Part shown: positions 9,187-19,100 of the stretch, in pieces
How positions within the stretch are numbered: the stretch's first letter is position 1
Layout: each line of letters starts with the position of its first letter
Source of the DNA: Crocinitomicaceae bacterium
GTDB lineage: Bacteria > Bacteroidota > Bacteroidia > Flavobacteriales_D > Crocinitomicaceae
DNA length: 64,000 bases
Assembly: GCA_024639405.1 (NCBI GenBank)
Contig: JAHEIL010000046.1
Span: forward strand, 1-64,000
Direction: 5' to 3'
The notes under the pieces: generated by a model
Databases searched by the model: none
What the model saw: only the letters and a program-made list of their open reading frames with translations
Told to the model about the DNA's origin: nothing
Translations under genes and position numbers: made by a program

Positions 9187-10137
9187 ATGCATAAACTCAT
9201 CCTATTCCTAGACGAAGTTCATCCTATTTTAGCAGAACGTTTAACAATTGCTGGATTTAATTGTGTAGATGCATCTACTTGGAATCAACAAAAGTGCATT
9301 GAAGAATTTAAACATGCAGAAGGTATTGTCGTTCGAGCACGTTTTACGTTGGACGAAGAAATGTTGCAATTTGCACCTGAATTAAAATTCATAGCTCGTT
9401 CTGGTGCAGGGATGGAAAATATTGATTCCAATTACTGTAAAAAAAGAGGAATTGTATTGTTCAATGCTCCTGAAGGAAATCGCAATGCTGTTGGTGAACA
9501 TGCATTGGGAATGATCCTTAATTTACTCAACAACATTAATAAAGCAAACCAAGAAGTTCGCAATGGTATTTGGGACAGGGAAGGAAATCGTGGGGTTGAA
9601 TTAGATGGAAAAACAGTTGGAATCATTGGATTTGGGAACAACGGGAAAGCATTTGCTCAAAAATTAAGAGGATTTGATGTTAAATTAATGGCCTACGATA
9701 AATACAAGAAAAATTTCGGTGACCATTTTGTTATGGAATGTACCTTAAATGCGCTATTAAAAAATGCAGATATCATTAGTTTTCATATTCCACAAAATAA
9801 AGAAACATTGTTTATGGCGAATGTGCAACTATTCGATCGTATTCAAAAACCATTTTACCTATTAAATCTTTCAAGAGGAAAAATTGTTGATACAGCTAGC
9901 TTAGTTAACGGCTTGAAATCGGGTAAAATATTGGGTGCAGGTTTGGATGTTTTAGAATATGAAAAATCGAGCTTTGAAGCATTTTTTGAACAAGAAATCC
10001 CTGAAGATTTTGCGTATTTATTGCAAGCAAAAAATGTGATACTTACACCACATGTTGGTGGTTGGACAACTGAAAGTTACTATAAATTAAGTGCTGTTTT
10101 AGCGGATAAAATTCTTGATTATTATCAATTTACTTAA
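9187..10137 (+). CDS. D-isomer-specific 2-hydroxyacid dehydrogenase (SerA-like)
   Basis: An NAD-dependent oxidoreductase of 316 residues from ATG 9187; the upstream start at 9151 lies inside mgtE and is rejected. The nucleotide-binding turn is GIIGFGNNG (145-153). The catalytic residues of the family are present: arginine in LNLSRGKIVD (R230), glutamate in LDVLEYE (E257) and histidine in LTPHVGG (H289). There is no C-terminal ACT domain. The N-terminal half (ARSGAGMENID) resembles phosphoglycerate dehydrogenases, so a 3-phosphoglycerate or glyoxylate/hydroxypyruvate activity is plausible, but no serine-biosynthesis gene is nearby. The stop shares TTAA with the convergent methyltransferase gene. 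Confidence 0.85.
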   Translation: MHKLILFLDEVHPILAERLTIAGFNCVDASTWNQQKCIEEFKHAEGIVVRARFTLDEEMLQFAPELKFIARSGAGMENIDSNYCKKRGIVLFNAPEGNRNAVGEHALGMILNLLNNINKANQEVRNGIWDREGNRGVELDGKTVGIIGFGNNGKAFAQKLRGFDVKLMAYDKYKKNFGDHFVMECTLNALLKNADIISFHIPQNKETLFMANVQLFDRIQKPFYLLNLSRGKIVDTASLVNGLKSGKILGAGLDVLEYEKSSFEAFFEQEIPEDFAYLLQAKNVILTPHVGGWTTESYYKLSAVLADKILDYYQFT

Positions 10138-10982
10138 GAAACGCGTAATAAATTTCCGAAAAACAATTCTTTACCAGAAGAAGATTTCATCCACAATTCT
10201 TTCACTGATACATTTTTTGTTGGAAAATACATTTCTGCTAACGTTGTAATCATCGGGATATCAAGTATTGGAGAATAGGTATTCATAATTAAAAACCCAT
10301 CTTCTGTCATCAACGAAGCTGCTGTTGCCATCAATTCGTCAATTTTTTCTTCTAACTTCCACTTTTCACCTTTCGCTCCAATGCCCCAAGCTGGAGGATC
10401 CATAATGATTCCTTTGTATTTATTGCCTCGTTTTTGTTCTCTATTTGCGAATTTTAAAGCATCTTCTAATACCCATTTTACATTCATCAAACGACTTTCT
10501 TCCATATTGGTTCGTGCCCATGAAATCAATTGTTTCACCGAATCAACGTGGTATGTCTCTGCTCCTGTATAGCGAGCAACACATGAAGCTGCTCCTGTAT
10601 AAGCAAAAAGATTCAAAAATTTATCATCAGCAGTTAAATGGCTTTTGATGTAATCCCAATTAACGCGTTGCTCTGGAAATAATCCAATGTGTTTGAATTT
10701 TGTTAATTCAAGGTTGAATTTCAATTTTTCAAAAGAAATTTGCCAATCTTTTTTAAGGTGTTGCTTTAACGGTTTCCAAGAACCGCTGTGAGAACCACGG
10801 GCTACAAATTCCCAATCAGCAATTTGCTCCCACTCTTTAAACGATTTTTCAGTTTTGAAATACGCTTGAATTTCTGGACGAATTGTAATAACACTCCCCC
10901 ATCGCTCCAGTTTTTTTCCACCTCCAGCATCTATTAATTCATAATCAGTCCAGGGCTTTGCGTAAATTCGTTCGTCTGACAT
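10134..10982 (-). CDS. Class I SAM-dependent rRNA methyltransferase (RlmI-like)
   Basis: A 282-residue methyltransferase from ATG 10982. The SAM-binding region FLNLFAYTGAASCVAA-like and the catalytic motif MDPPAWG are those of the RlmI/Methyltrans_SAM group that modifies 23S rRNA cytosines. The N-terminal PUA domain of E. coli RlmI is not seen; the N-terminus is instead a beta-rich ~110-residue domain. The open frame runs up to 11015, but ATG 10982 begins one base after the stop of the TPR gene upstream, which suggests translational coupling, and MSDERIYAKPW is a natural start. Target base unproven. Confidence 0.8.
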   Translation of the reverse strand: MSDERIYAKPWTDYELIDAGGGKKLERWGSVITIRPEIQAYFKTEKSFKEWEQIADWEFVARGSHSGSWKPLKQHLKKDWQISFEKLKFNLELTKFKHIGLFPEQRVNWDYIKSHLTADDKFLNLFAYTGAASCVARYTGAETYHVDSVKQLISWARTNMEESRLMNVKWVLEDALKFANREQKRGNKYKGIIMDPPAWGIGAKGEKWKLEEKIDELMATAASLMTEDGFLIMNTYSPILDIPMITTLAEMYFPTKNVSVKELWMKSSSGKELFFGNLLRVS

Positions 10983-10983
10983 T

Positions 10984-11565
10984 TTATTTTGCTCTCGGTG
11001 TTTTTTGACGTCCACCCATCATTTGAGCCATACGTAGTTGGTTTTTAGATGGTGTCGCCTTCATTTGGCTTTGCATCAATTTAATTTGATCTTTCATCAT
11101 TCCTGATGTGTCCATTTTTTTTGCTTCTGCTAATAATTTTTCAGCTTCTGTTTTGCGACCCGTTTGTGCACAAATTCCAGCTAAATGCATACGCGCTACT
11201 GCATTGTCTTGACCCGTTCTTAAACCTAAAGTTAAAGCTTTTCTTAAAAACTGCTCAGATTTAGCAAAACCAAATTCTTGTGTATTCATTACTGCTTGTA
11301 AAAACAATACGTATGCATGTTGCTTTTTAGGCAACAAATTTGGATGTGAAATCTTATTTATATACATTTTTGCTTTATCTGTATTACCCAAACGCATTTG
11401 GTTCAAAGCTAAAATCATGTTTTCATTTCTAAAAAATGATAAAATCACTAGCGCCGTAACAAATAAGAAGGTGATTCCCCATCCCCAATGTCCATCAACA
11501 AATAAATATGCATTAAAAAACAAAGTCAATGCTGCTACTGCGCAGCGAATAATAAATCGTGTCAT
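10984..11565 (-). CDS. Membrane-anchored TPR-like protein
   Basis: A 193-residue hypothetical protein. Two hydrophobic segments occupy about residues 5-45, and helical pairs follow at about 50-165 with TPR spacing (KAKMYINKIS, FAKSEQFLRKALTLG, GRKTEAEKLLAEAKK). The tail is methionine/glutamine-rich and basic. It probably sits in the inner membrane with its helical repeats in the cytoplasm. It is the middle gene of a leftward three-gene operon: seven bases after the RidA gene and one base before the methyltransferase start. No function is known to me. Confidence 0.7.
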   Translation of the reverse strand: MTRFIIRCAVAALTLFFNAYLFVDGHWGWGITFLFVTALVILSFFRNENMILALNQMRLGNTDKAKMYINKISHPNLLPKKQHAYVLFLQAVMNTQEFGFAKSEQFLRKALTLGLRTGQDNAVARMHLAGICAQTGRKTEAEKLLAEAKKMDTSGMMKDQIKLMQSQMKATPSKNQLRMAQMMGGRQKTPRAK

Positions 11566-11572
11566 AGTAAAA

Positions 11573-12004
11573 TTATAAAGTTGCGATACATTTTAGTTCA
11601 ATAGCTATCGGCGTTGGAAGAGAATTGATTTCAACCGTTGTTCTACATGGTAAATTATCTTTGAAATACTCAGCATAAACACGGTTATAAACGTGAAAAT
11701 CTCTTTTCATATTCACCAAAAAAACAGTAACATCTACTAATTTATCCCAGCTTGACCCTGCTTCTTCCAAAATTACACGCACATTGTCAAAAACACTTCT
11801 GCACTGTGCTTCGAAATCAAATTCTATGAAATTGCCATTCTTATCTAATTTCAATCCTGGAACTTCAGAATCTGTTGCATCAGAACCTGCTACACGTGGT
11901 CCAACACCAGATAAAAACAATAAATCACCAACTTTACGTGCATGTGGATAAAGTCCAACGGGCTTTGGTGCTTTTGAAGTAGAAATACGATCTTCGTTTG
12001 CCAT
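11573..12004 (-). CDS. RidA family protein, 2-aminomuconate deaminase-like
   Basis: A 143-residue member of the RidA/YjgF/UK114 family, which hydrolyses reactive enamine/imine intermediates. The conserved arginine that anchors the substrate carboxylate is present in CRTTVEINSLP (R121), as is FLSGVGP near residue 30. The longer N-terminus and overall wording resemble the 2-aminomuconate deaminase subgroup (tryptophan/kynurenine catabolism) rather than classic RidA, but no other kynurenine gene lies in the window, so the specific activity is an inference. It is the first gene of the leftward operon, with a -7 box 13 bases upstream. Confidence 0.85.
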   Translation of the reverse strand: MANEDRISTSKAPKPVGLYPHARKVGDLLFLSGVGPRVAGSDATDSEVPGLKLDKNGNFIEFDFEAQCRSVFDNVRVILEEAGSSWDKLVDVTVFLVNMKRDFHVYNRVYAEYFKDNLPCRTTVEINSLPTPIAIELKCIATL

Positions 12005-12017
12005 AAACTATTTTTTG

Positions 12018-12025
12018 CAAAGATA
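12018..12025 (-). promoter_or_regulatory. -7 box of the RidA operon
   Basis: The minus strand reads TATCTTTG (TAnnTTTG), ending 13 bases before the ATG at 12004. Confidence 0.5.
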
Positions 12026-12104
12026 ATAGTTTTAACTGATTCTGTTAAAAGAACATTCAAGTATAATTTCAACTTGTGCAGTGTGTTTGTTTGGGAGAAT
12101 TCCT

Positions 12105-12112
12105 TATTTTTG
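12105..12112 (+). promoter_or_regulatory. -7 box of the lipoprotein gene
   Basis: TATTTTTG matches TAnnTTTG and ends four bases before the ATG at 12117. It rules out the in-frame codon at 12081 as a start and predicts a leaderless or nearly leaderless mRNA. Confidence 0.5.
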
Positions 12113-12116
12113 TTTT

Positions 12117-12797
12117 ATGAATAAATTATTGATCATTTTTGGGTTACTCATCAGTGTAAGTTTAAGTTCTTGTATTGAAATAACGGATGACATTACCATC
12201 AATGCAGATGGAAGCGGTTTATTCAAATATACCATTAACTTGAGTGAAAGTAAAGTAAAAGTAAACTCACTTTTAGCATTGGATAGTATTGAAGGAAAAA
12301 AAGTGCCTACACTAGCAGAGATCGAATCTAAAATCGGAGAATTTAAAAAAATTCTTGCCAGTAAACCAGGCATTTCAAATGTAAAAATAGAAGCTGACTT
12401 CACAAATTTTATCTTTAAACTTACATGTAACTTTTCAAATGTTAACACCCTTCAATCAGCTGTTAAAGAAGTGATAAAAGAAATTTCTAACGAGAAAAAT
12501 ATTGCAGAATTAGAAGCTGTTTGGTTAAAATGGGATGGCCAAAAATTAGAGCGTTCTATTCCAGATATTACCATCAAAAAATCGAAAGAATTCAAAACTG
12601 AGGACATTGAACAATTGAAAAAAGGTAAATATACATCCATCAGTCGCTTCGCAAAACCAATCGAAAAATGCAGCAATCCAACAGGCGTAATTTCTAAAAA
12701 TAAATTAGCTACAATGGTCCAAACGAACATCTATAGTTTGACAAAAAATCCTAAATTATTAGAAAATACAATCTATCTTTTTCCAAACAAGAATTAG
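12117..12797 (+). CDS. Exported lipoprotein of unknown function
   Basis: A 226-residue lipoprotein from ATG 12117. The first 20 residues form a lipoprotein signal with the lipobox LSSC, so the mature protein starts at a lipidated cysteine. The mature start DITINADGSGLFKYTINLS resembles the beta-hairpin opening of LppM-like (DUF3153-like) lipoproteins, but the match is weak. The open frame begins at 12081, but that start is upstream of the -7 box. It is followed by two larger exported proteins in the same direction, and the three probably form a functional unit. Confidence 0.65.
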   Translation: MNKLLIIFGLLISVSLSSCIEITDDITINADGSGLFKYTINLSESKVKVNSLLALDSIEGKKVPTLAEIESKIGEFKKILASKPGISNVKIEADFTNFIFKLTCNFSNVNTLQSAVKEVIKEISNEKNIAELEAVWLKWDGQKLERSIPDITIKKSKEFKTEDIEQLKKGKYTSISRFAKPIEKCSNPTGVISKNKLATMVQTNIYSLTKNPKLLENTIYLFPNKN

Positions 12798-12858
12798 AAC
12801 TATTTTTATTTGTAATTTCGTGGTAGAATTTTAGTATAAATTGACTCAACGCTCAACC

Positions 12859-14733
12859 ATGAAGCATCTTTTCCTCTTATTTTGCAGCATACTTTTCACG
12901 GCATCTTTTGCTCAAAAATCAGAAGATTTAATTCCCCGTGACGCTGTAACCGTATTCAGCATCAACAATTTTACATTGCTTCAAAAGGTTTCTTTGGACG
13001 ATTTAGTGAAATATGAATTTATGGCGGAAGTGCAATCTGAGCTATTTGATGGCTCAACTTCTGGAAAGACGTTGAAAGATGCCGGAATTGATTTCGATCA
13101 AAAAATGAATATCTTTTATGGTCGTGGAAAAGAATATGAAATTTCTGGATTTACATTTGGCATTAAAAACAAAGCCGATTTATTCCAAGTATTTGATGAT
13201 TTTCAGTTAGCAGATTCTAAAATTCCTGGAACAGAAACCTACACTTCGTTCTTCAATAGTTTAATAATCAAAGGTAATTCAGCATTGTTAATTCGCGTTG
13301 AACCTTTAGCTGAACGTGTAAATGAATTAACAGATTCTATTTGGTATGCCAATGGGAATGAAAGTCCGTGGGCTGATGCTTATGAAGGAATGGAAGAGGA
13401 TTTAAAAGAAGAAAGTGAAAAAGAAGTGTTGCAAGAGGAAATTTATGATGAAATGCCTGAGGCAACGCAACCAAAAACAGAAGATGAATTTCCAGTAGCA
13501 GAAGAAAACCCTTTGCAAAAAAACTATTATGAAATGCGTGATAGTGTTGAAATGGTATTGCAAATTGGATTTTTAGATGCAATATGTAAAGATTTATTTG
13601 TTTCGAATTTAAATCTAAAAGCGGTTGATAGTAGATTTGCCGAACAGTTAACACATCCTTCTGAAGCAATATTCTTCTTGGATAATTCCAGAAACTTGCA
13701 ACAATCTAAAAAAATCTGGTACTTAGAAACAATGTTTCCGACTTTGTATACCGACTTAAAGGAATTGTATACAGGGAATGTTTTATTGGGGGATTTATTG
13801 TTAAACAACAATTCTATTGAATTTAAAATGGAATCTCGTTATGGTGAGAAACTAGGCTCTATCTACGAAAAATTGAACCATTCAAAATTCGACAAAAAAG
13901 TATTGAATTACATTCACAAAGACAATACGGCTTATTTCACTTACAATATAAATTTGAGAGAAGCGTATGAACAAGCTTTCAAAGTAATTATGCCAATTTT
14001 GACAAATGAAAAAAATACTCAAATGTCGACAAGTGTATTGGCGCTTGATCTTTTAAATGAGTTCATCAACAAAGATGCATTGTTTGGAACGTATAAAGGA
14101 AGTATGTTTGGGACGTTCAATGGAATCAAAAAGGTAAAAACTACAAAAATTGAATTTACCTATGATGACGAAACGTTTGAATACCAAGAAAAAGAAGTGA
14201 AAGCTGAAGAAGACATGCCTATTTTCACTTTAGGCTTTTCTACAGAACGTAATGATATTCCACTAAAAGTATTGCAACACCTTTCTCGTTTAACATCTCG
14301 TTTCCAAAATAAAGGAACCTATTGGGTATTTGAAAATGCTATTTTAAATGCTGCTCCTTTGTATATGATTGCAAATGAAGGTTTATTTATTTTCACTAAT
14401 GACCAAGATTTAGCGGAGAATCATGTGAATGGATATGGAAAAGAAGCATTGGCTAAGAAAGATGCAGCGAAAGCGGCTAAAAGTGGTTCTATGTATGCGA
14501 ACATTAATTTAGCACAAGCAATTGATCGCTTTCCAAGAGATTTCTTTACGCCAAAACAAAATGAAATCCTAGATGCAATGCGTGGCAAAACAGGCTCAAT
14601 GGAATTAACTTCGTCAAAAACAACGAAAGAAAAAACCTCATTTGATTTGTTGTATTCTTATGGCGGAACTTATGACAATGCTGGTAAGTATTTGTTAGAT
14701 TTAATGAATAGTTTATACATTATTTCCAAATAA
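12859..14733 (+). CDS. Exported DUF4836-like protein
   Basis: A 624-residue protein from ATG 12859 (a TTG at 12841 is in frame but lacks a signal-peptide context). The signal peptide MKHLFLLFCSILFTASFAQ is followed by LIPRDAVTVFSINNFTLLQK, a phrase typical of the Bacteroidota DUF4836 family, in which an exported protein asks no obvious enzymatic question. Residues about 170-230 are strongly acidic (glutamate-rich) and low-complexity. No transmembrane segment follows the signal, so it is periplasmic or secreted. It is 14 bases upstream of a second, similarly organised gene. The function is unknown; I am moderately sure of the family resemblance only. Confidence 0.6.
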   Translation: MKHLFLLFCSILFTASFAQKSEDLIPRDAVTVFSINNFTLLQKVSLDDLVKYEFMAEVQSELFDGSTSGKTLKDAGIDFDQKMNIFYGRGKEYEISGFTFGIKNKADLFQVFDDFQLADSKIPGTETYTSFFNSLIIKGNSALLIRVEPLAERVNELTDSIWYANGNESPWADAYEGMEEDLKEESEKEVLQEEIYDEMPEATQPKTEDEFPVAEENPLQKNYYEMRDSVEMVLQIGFLDAICKDLFVSNLNLKAVDSRFAEQLTHPSEAIFFLDNSRNLQQSKKIWYLETMFPTLYTDLKELYTGNVLLGDLLLNNNSIEFKMESRYGEKLGSIYEKLNHSKFDKKVLNYIHKDNTAYFTYNINLREAYEQAFKVIMPILTNEKNTQMSTSVLALDLLNEFINKDALFGTYKGSMFGTFNGIKKVKTTKIEFTYDDETFEYQEKEVKAEEDMPIFTLGFSTERNDIPLKVLQHLSRLTSRFQNKGTYWVFENAILNAAPLYMIANEGLFIFTNDQDLAENHVNGYGKEALAKKDAAKAAKSGSMYANINLAQAIDRFPRDFFTPKQNEILDAMRGKTGSMELTSSKTTKEKTSFDLLYSYGGTYDNAGKYLLDLMNSLYIISK

Positions 14734-14747
14734 TAGCCTATTAATTC

Positions 14748-16082
14748 ATGTTCAAAAAAATTACGTTAATACTCATTTTGTCTGTTGCGTTAGCTGGATT
14801 TTTAATCTTACGACCATATATTTTCAAAAACCAAGATGCACCGACAATTGAAGACCGATTGCCCGATGCTGACTACATTGGTAAAGCATATATTTTAGAT
14901 GTAGCTCGCGAAACAAGTGGAATGTTGTATTACAACAAAATTCCTTTTAGAGATTTATTATCCTATGAATTTATATTAAGTCAAGGGAAATTATATGGTT
15001 TGAATTTACAAAAACCTATTTACTTTTTTGGAAAAGAACGTGGAGATGTAGGAGCCATCATTCAAGTGAGTGATAGCAGTAAAATTGGAGAAGGAATTAA
15101 ACGATTAACAAAAATTATTGAGGTTGATGACACGCTCATCAATGAACAAAAAATCTATCGTTACAAAAAAGAAAACATCTATTTAACGTATAGCAACAAT
15201 TATTTGTTTGTATTTAAAGGTAACAATTTTACATTCTTTAATAAGAGAATATCGTTAGCGAAAAGAAATGAACAAAGCAATTTATGGAAAGCATTTTTAG
15301 GAGAGAAACAATTTAAAAATGAAAAATTAGTAATCTATTCCAAAGCACGCCAATTAAATGAATATGGAATTGAAAAAGTAATTTTTGCACACGATAGTGA
15401 TTCGACTAGTTTTAGCTTGAAAGCATATGTTAAAAACATCAAAAACTTTAATTTCAAACAAAAAGGAGCTGGTATAAGTTTTGCAAATACTGGTTCAACA
15501 AATAAAATGCTAAACATTCACATTGATAGTAAAAAACTTCGTGAACATCCTGAGGACCCGATTTATCAATTACTGGTTCGTTTAGGTAGAAAAATCAGTT
15601 TCCCAACCAAAGAATTTTTAACTGCATGGGAAGGCGATTTATCTTTCAGAGAAGGAGGAAAACAAACCATTCAAGAAAGCTATATAGAAACAGTTTTGGA
15701 TGAAGACTTTAATACAACTGAAGTTGAAAAGAAAAAAGCAGTTGAAGTTCCTGGATTTTCATTGTTATTTACTACAAATCAACATGGGAAAAATTTCATA
15801 AACAAGTTGTTTGCAAAAGGAATCTTAACTAAAACGGATGGTAAATTTCGTTTTCTATATTCACCACCATTAAAAATGAATATCGTAAAAAACACCTATT
15901 ATTTTTACAGTGGTGATTTATGCCCAACGACTGAAATACACGCAAAAAACAATGGAATCTTTTTAAGAAAAGGAACTAAAATTGAATTCAACTTAGATTC
16001 TTTGAGCAGAAACGAAGCATTTGGAACACTTTATATTCCTGTAGATCGCTTATTTAAAGGTGGAAAAAGATTTAATTTTTAA
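14748..16082 (+). CDS. Membrane-anchored partner of the DUF4836-like protein
   Basis: A 444-residue protein with an N-terminal hydrophobic anchor (about 5-24, LILILSVALAGFLIL) and no cleavage site of good quality, then a periplasmic domain. Its architecture echoes the upstream gene: an opening about an entity that must be DYIGKAYILDVA, a FGKERGDVGAIIQVSD block, and a mid-protein KKAVEVPGFSLLFTT that parallels the upstream MPIFTLGFST. It may be a diverged paralogue. It ends 19 bases before a strong bidirectional terminator, closing the three-gene unit. The function is unknown. Confidence 0.6.
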   Translation: MFKKITLILILSVALAGFLILRPYIFKNQDAPTIEDRLPDADYIGKAYILDVARETSGMLYYNKIPFRDLLSYEFILSQGKLYGLNLQKPIYFFGKERGDVGAIIQVSDSSKIGEGIKRLTKIIEVDDTLINEQKIYRYKKENIYLTYSNNYLFVFKGNNFTFFNKRISLAKRNEQSNLWKAFLGEKQFKNEKLVIYSKARQLNEYGIEKVIFAHDSDSTSFSLKAYVKNIKNFNFKQKGAGISFANTGSTNKMLNIHIDSKKLREHPEDPIYQLLVRLGRKISFPTKEFLTAWEGDLSFREGGKQTIQESYIETVLDEDFNTTEVEKKKAVEVPGFSLLFTTNQHGKNFINKLFAKGILTKTDGKFRFLYSPPLKMNIVKNTYYFYSGDLCPTTEIHAKNNGIFLRKGTKIEFNLDSLSRNEAFGTLYIPVDRLFKGGKRFNF

Positions 16083-16100
16083 GGTATTCGATCAATAAAA

Positions 16101-16136
16101 ATGCCCCAATAAGTAATACTTGTTGGGGCATTTTTT
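16101..16136. terminator. Bidirectional rho-independent terminator
   Basis: ATGCCCCAA (16101-16109) pairs with TTGGGGCAT (16123-16131), extended by T/G and AAG/CTT to about 13 pairs with a five-base loop. A T-run follows on the plus strand and an A-run precedes it, so it can stop both the rightward unit and the leftward giant gene. Confidence 0.9.
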
Positions 16137-16152
16137 ATTCGTTTAAATCATA

Positions 16153-19100
16153 TTATCGAATTAAATTGATGTGTCCTTTTAGATCAATCACTTCATTGTT
16201 TCCATTTCTACCAATGATACGATAGCTGTATGTTCCATCTTGAACTGGAATGCCTAGCAATGATTTCCCATCCCAACTTGGCGCTATGTCATTCGTTTTA
16301 TAAACGATTTCTCCCCATCTATTAAAAATCAATACTTCTAATTTTTTAACAAACACAAACACTGGTTTCCAAGTGTCATTTACCCCATCATCATCAGGTG
16401 TAAAAGAGTTAGGTATAAACTGTGTTGGACTCAAATTTATGCGTATTGTTTGATAAGCTGTATCTGCACAACCAAATTGGGTATTCACAATTTGAGTAAT
16501 TAAATAATACCCAGAATCAGAAATTGAGTAATTAAAAGAAAGATCTTCTACCCCACCAAAATCTCCATTCCCAAAATCATAGAAACCATTAGTATATGCA
16601 GATGCTGTATTTTCTAAATAAACCATTGGATGATCAGTTGTAATAACTGTTGGTGTAACATTAAATCCAGCAACTGGTGTTTCGTATACAGTGATATAAT
16701 TTGTTGACGTTAAAGAGTTAGTACATCCATCAGCATTAGAAGCAAATAAAGTTACAGAATATACATTTGGATCTGTATACAAGTGCGATGGATTTGTTAA
16801 TGAAGATGAACCTCCATCACCAAAACTCCATGAATAAGTATCCGCAAAAAGTGAATTATTGACAAATTCTGCCTCAAAATCTTCACAACCATCAGGATCT
16901 ATTGCGTTAAATGATAACTGAGGTTTTTCATGAATTTGAACGACTTGAGTAGATGTATCTGAACACCCAAATTGGTTATACGTAATTAACGACAAATCAT
17001 AATCACCCGCAGCTAAATACGTTACAGTTGGCGCATTCCAATTGGATGTTGTCGTGTTATCAAAATCCCAGAAATAAGCATTGGCACCTAAAGATAAATT
17101 ATTAGTTGATATTGTAAACGGATAGTCACAACTTTCTGTTGCAGATAAAATGAAATCACTTACTGGATTTGGGTGAGCAAACACATTAAATGTTGTCGTG
17201 TCTGAACAGCCAAAATTGTTTTGAGTTATTACAATCGGATAATATGTTCCAGCTGTTGAGTATACATGCGTCGTTGAAACACCAATTCCTATTGTTCCAT
17301 CTTGGAAATCCCACGTAGCATAGTTCGAAGTATTCGATGTTTCATTAAATTGGACAGTCAATGGTACACAACCAACGAACTCATAATCGTCATAGATTAA
17401 ATTAGGCGTAGGACGAACAACCACAGTATGTGTAGCAGAATTGGTGCAACCATAAGTTAGTGATGTTCCGAGCAACGTTACTTGTAAAGTACCACTTTGG
17501 ACAAATACGTGCGAAGGACTATATACATTACTTGTTGTACCATCTCCAAATTGCCAGAATGTATTACTCAAAGGATCTGAAGTATTTGTGAAAGTGAACA
17601 CTTCATTCATACACAAGGTGTCTTCTAAAATTGTAAAATCAACCATTGGTTTATCATGAACAATAATTGAAATTTCTGATGTATCTATTGAACAACCATT
17701 GTCTGCAATTAATTTGGCTACATATGTTCCAGCTTGATTATAAGTGTAATTCGGACTAAACGAACTTGAAACTTGACCATCTCCAAATAACCAAGAGTAA
17801 TTAGTTGCTCCTACAGAATAATTCGTAAACTGAACAGGTAAAGGAGAACAACCAATAACAGGTGTTGTATTAAAGAAAGATGTAACAGTATTTGGGAACA
17901 CAGTAATTGTATCCATCAAAGTGTCAGATCCACACGTATTATAAGCAATTAAAGTAACAATAAAAGTAGTATCACTTGTTCCTGTTATAAATGGGTGTGT
18001 TGGATTGGTTAACGTTGTGTTAGGTGAACCATCACCAAAATTCCAACTATAACTTGTTGGAGAACCAAAAGATGTATTCATAAATCCAACATTTACTGGT
18101 GAGCAACCTGTATTTGAAGTTGTAACAAAATCTGCAATTGGTTGTGCTTTTACTTTTATTGAATCTAAGAAAGTAGAAGATCCACAAATATTTGTAACAG
18201 TTAATGTTAATTGATATAAGGTATCTCCTAAAATAGGCGATGGGTATGTAATTGAAGTTGGATTTTTAACTGTTGATACTTGATTCAAATTAGGATAAGA
18301 AAAATTCCAGTTATAGCTTGTAATATTTTCTCCTGATGAATTATTAGTAAAAGAAACGGTTAATGGCCCACAATCTTCATGTGTAGAAGGTGTAAATGAA
18401 GCCGTTGGTGTTGTTATTACATGAATGTTATGAGCAATTGAGTCAACACAACCATAAATTGAAGTGGCTGTTAATACGATTGAGTAATTACCAATAGATG
18501 CGTATGAATGAGATGGGTTTTGAAGAGTTGAACTTCCTCCATCACCAAAATTCCATGCATAAGTACTTGCACCTGTTGAAGTATTTGTGAAATTAACTGT
18601 AGTACCAATACATGTCAACGTATCCGCATTAAATAAGGGTACTGGAAGTGGTCGGACTGTTACAACACGATTAGCTGAATTTGTACAACCTGTTATTGGA
18701 TCTGTATAGGTATAAGTTAACGTATGTGGGCCAACACCAGCAAGTAAAGGATTAAATGTGCCATTTGAACCACTTGTTATTCCTGACCCAGACCAAGTTC
18801 CTCCTACTGGTGTAAACCCAGTTAAATTAAATACAGGCGATGATAAGCACGTATTCAAATCAGCTCCTGGCGTAATTTGAGGTAATGGGTTAATATATAT
18901 AGGAACAATTGTCGGAGTCCCATCACATGTTCCAGACTTAGGCGTAATTGTATAATTAACTATTTGAAGAGCAAAAGAAGTATTATTAAGGATTTGATCT
19001 ATTTGATTTCCTTGTCCATTACTTTCGCCTGTAATCTGATTATTCACAGAAGCTGTCCAATTAAACAATGCTCCATTTGTAGAACTACTTAAATTAATAA

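Noticed and set aside
12841-12858. TTG start for the DUF4836-like protein
   Set aside because: It would add six polar residues before a clean signal peptide that begins at ATG 12859.
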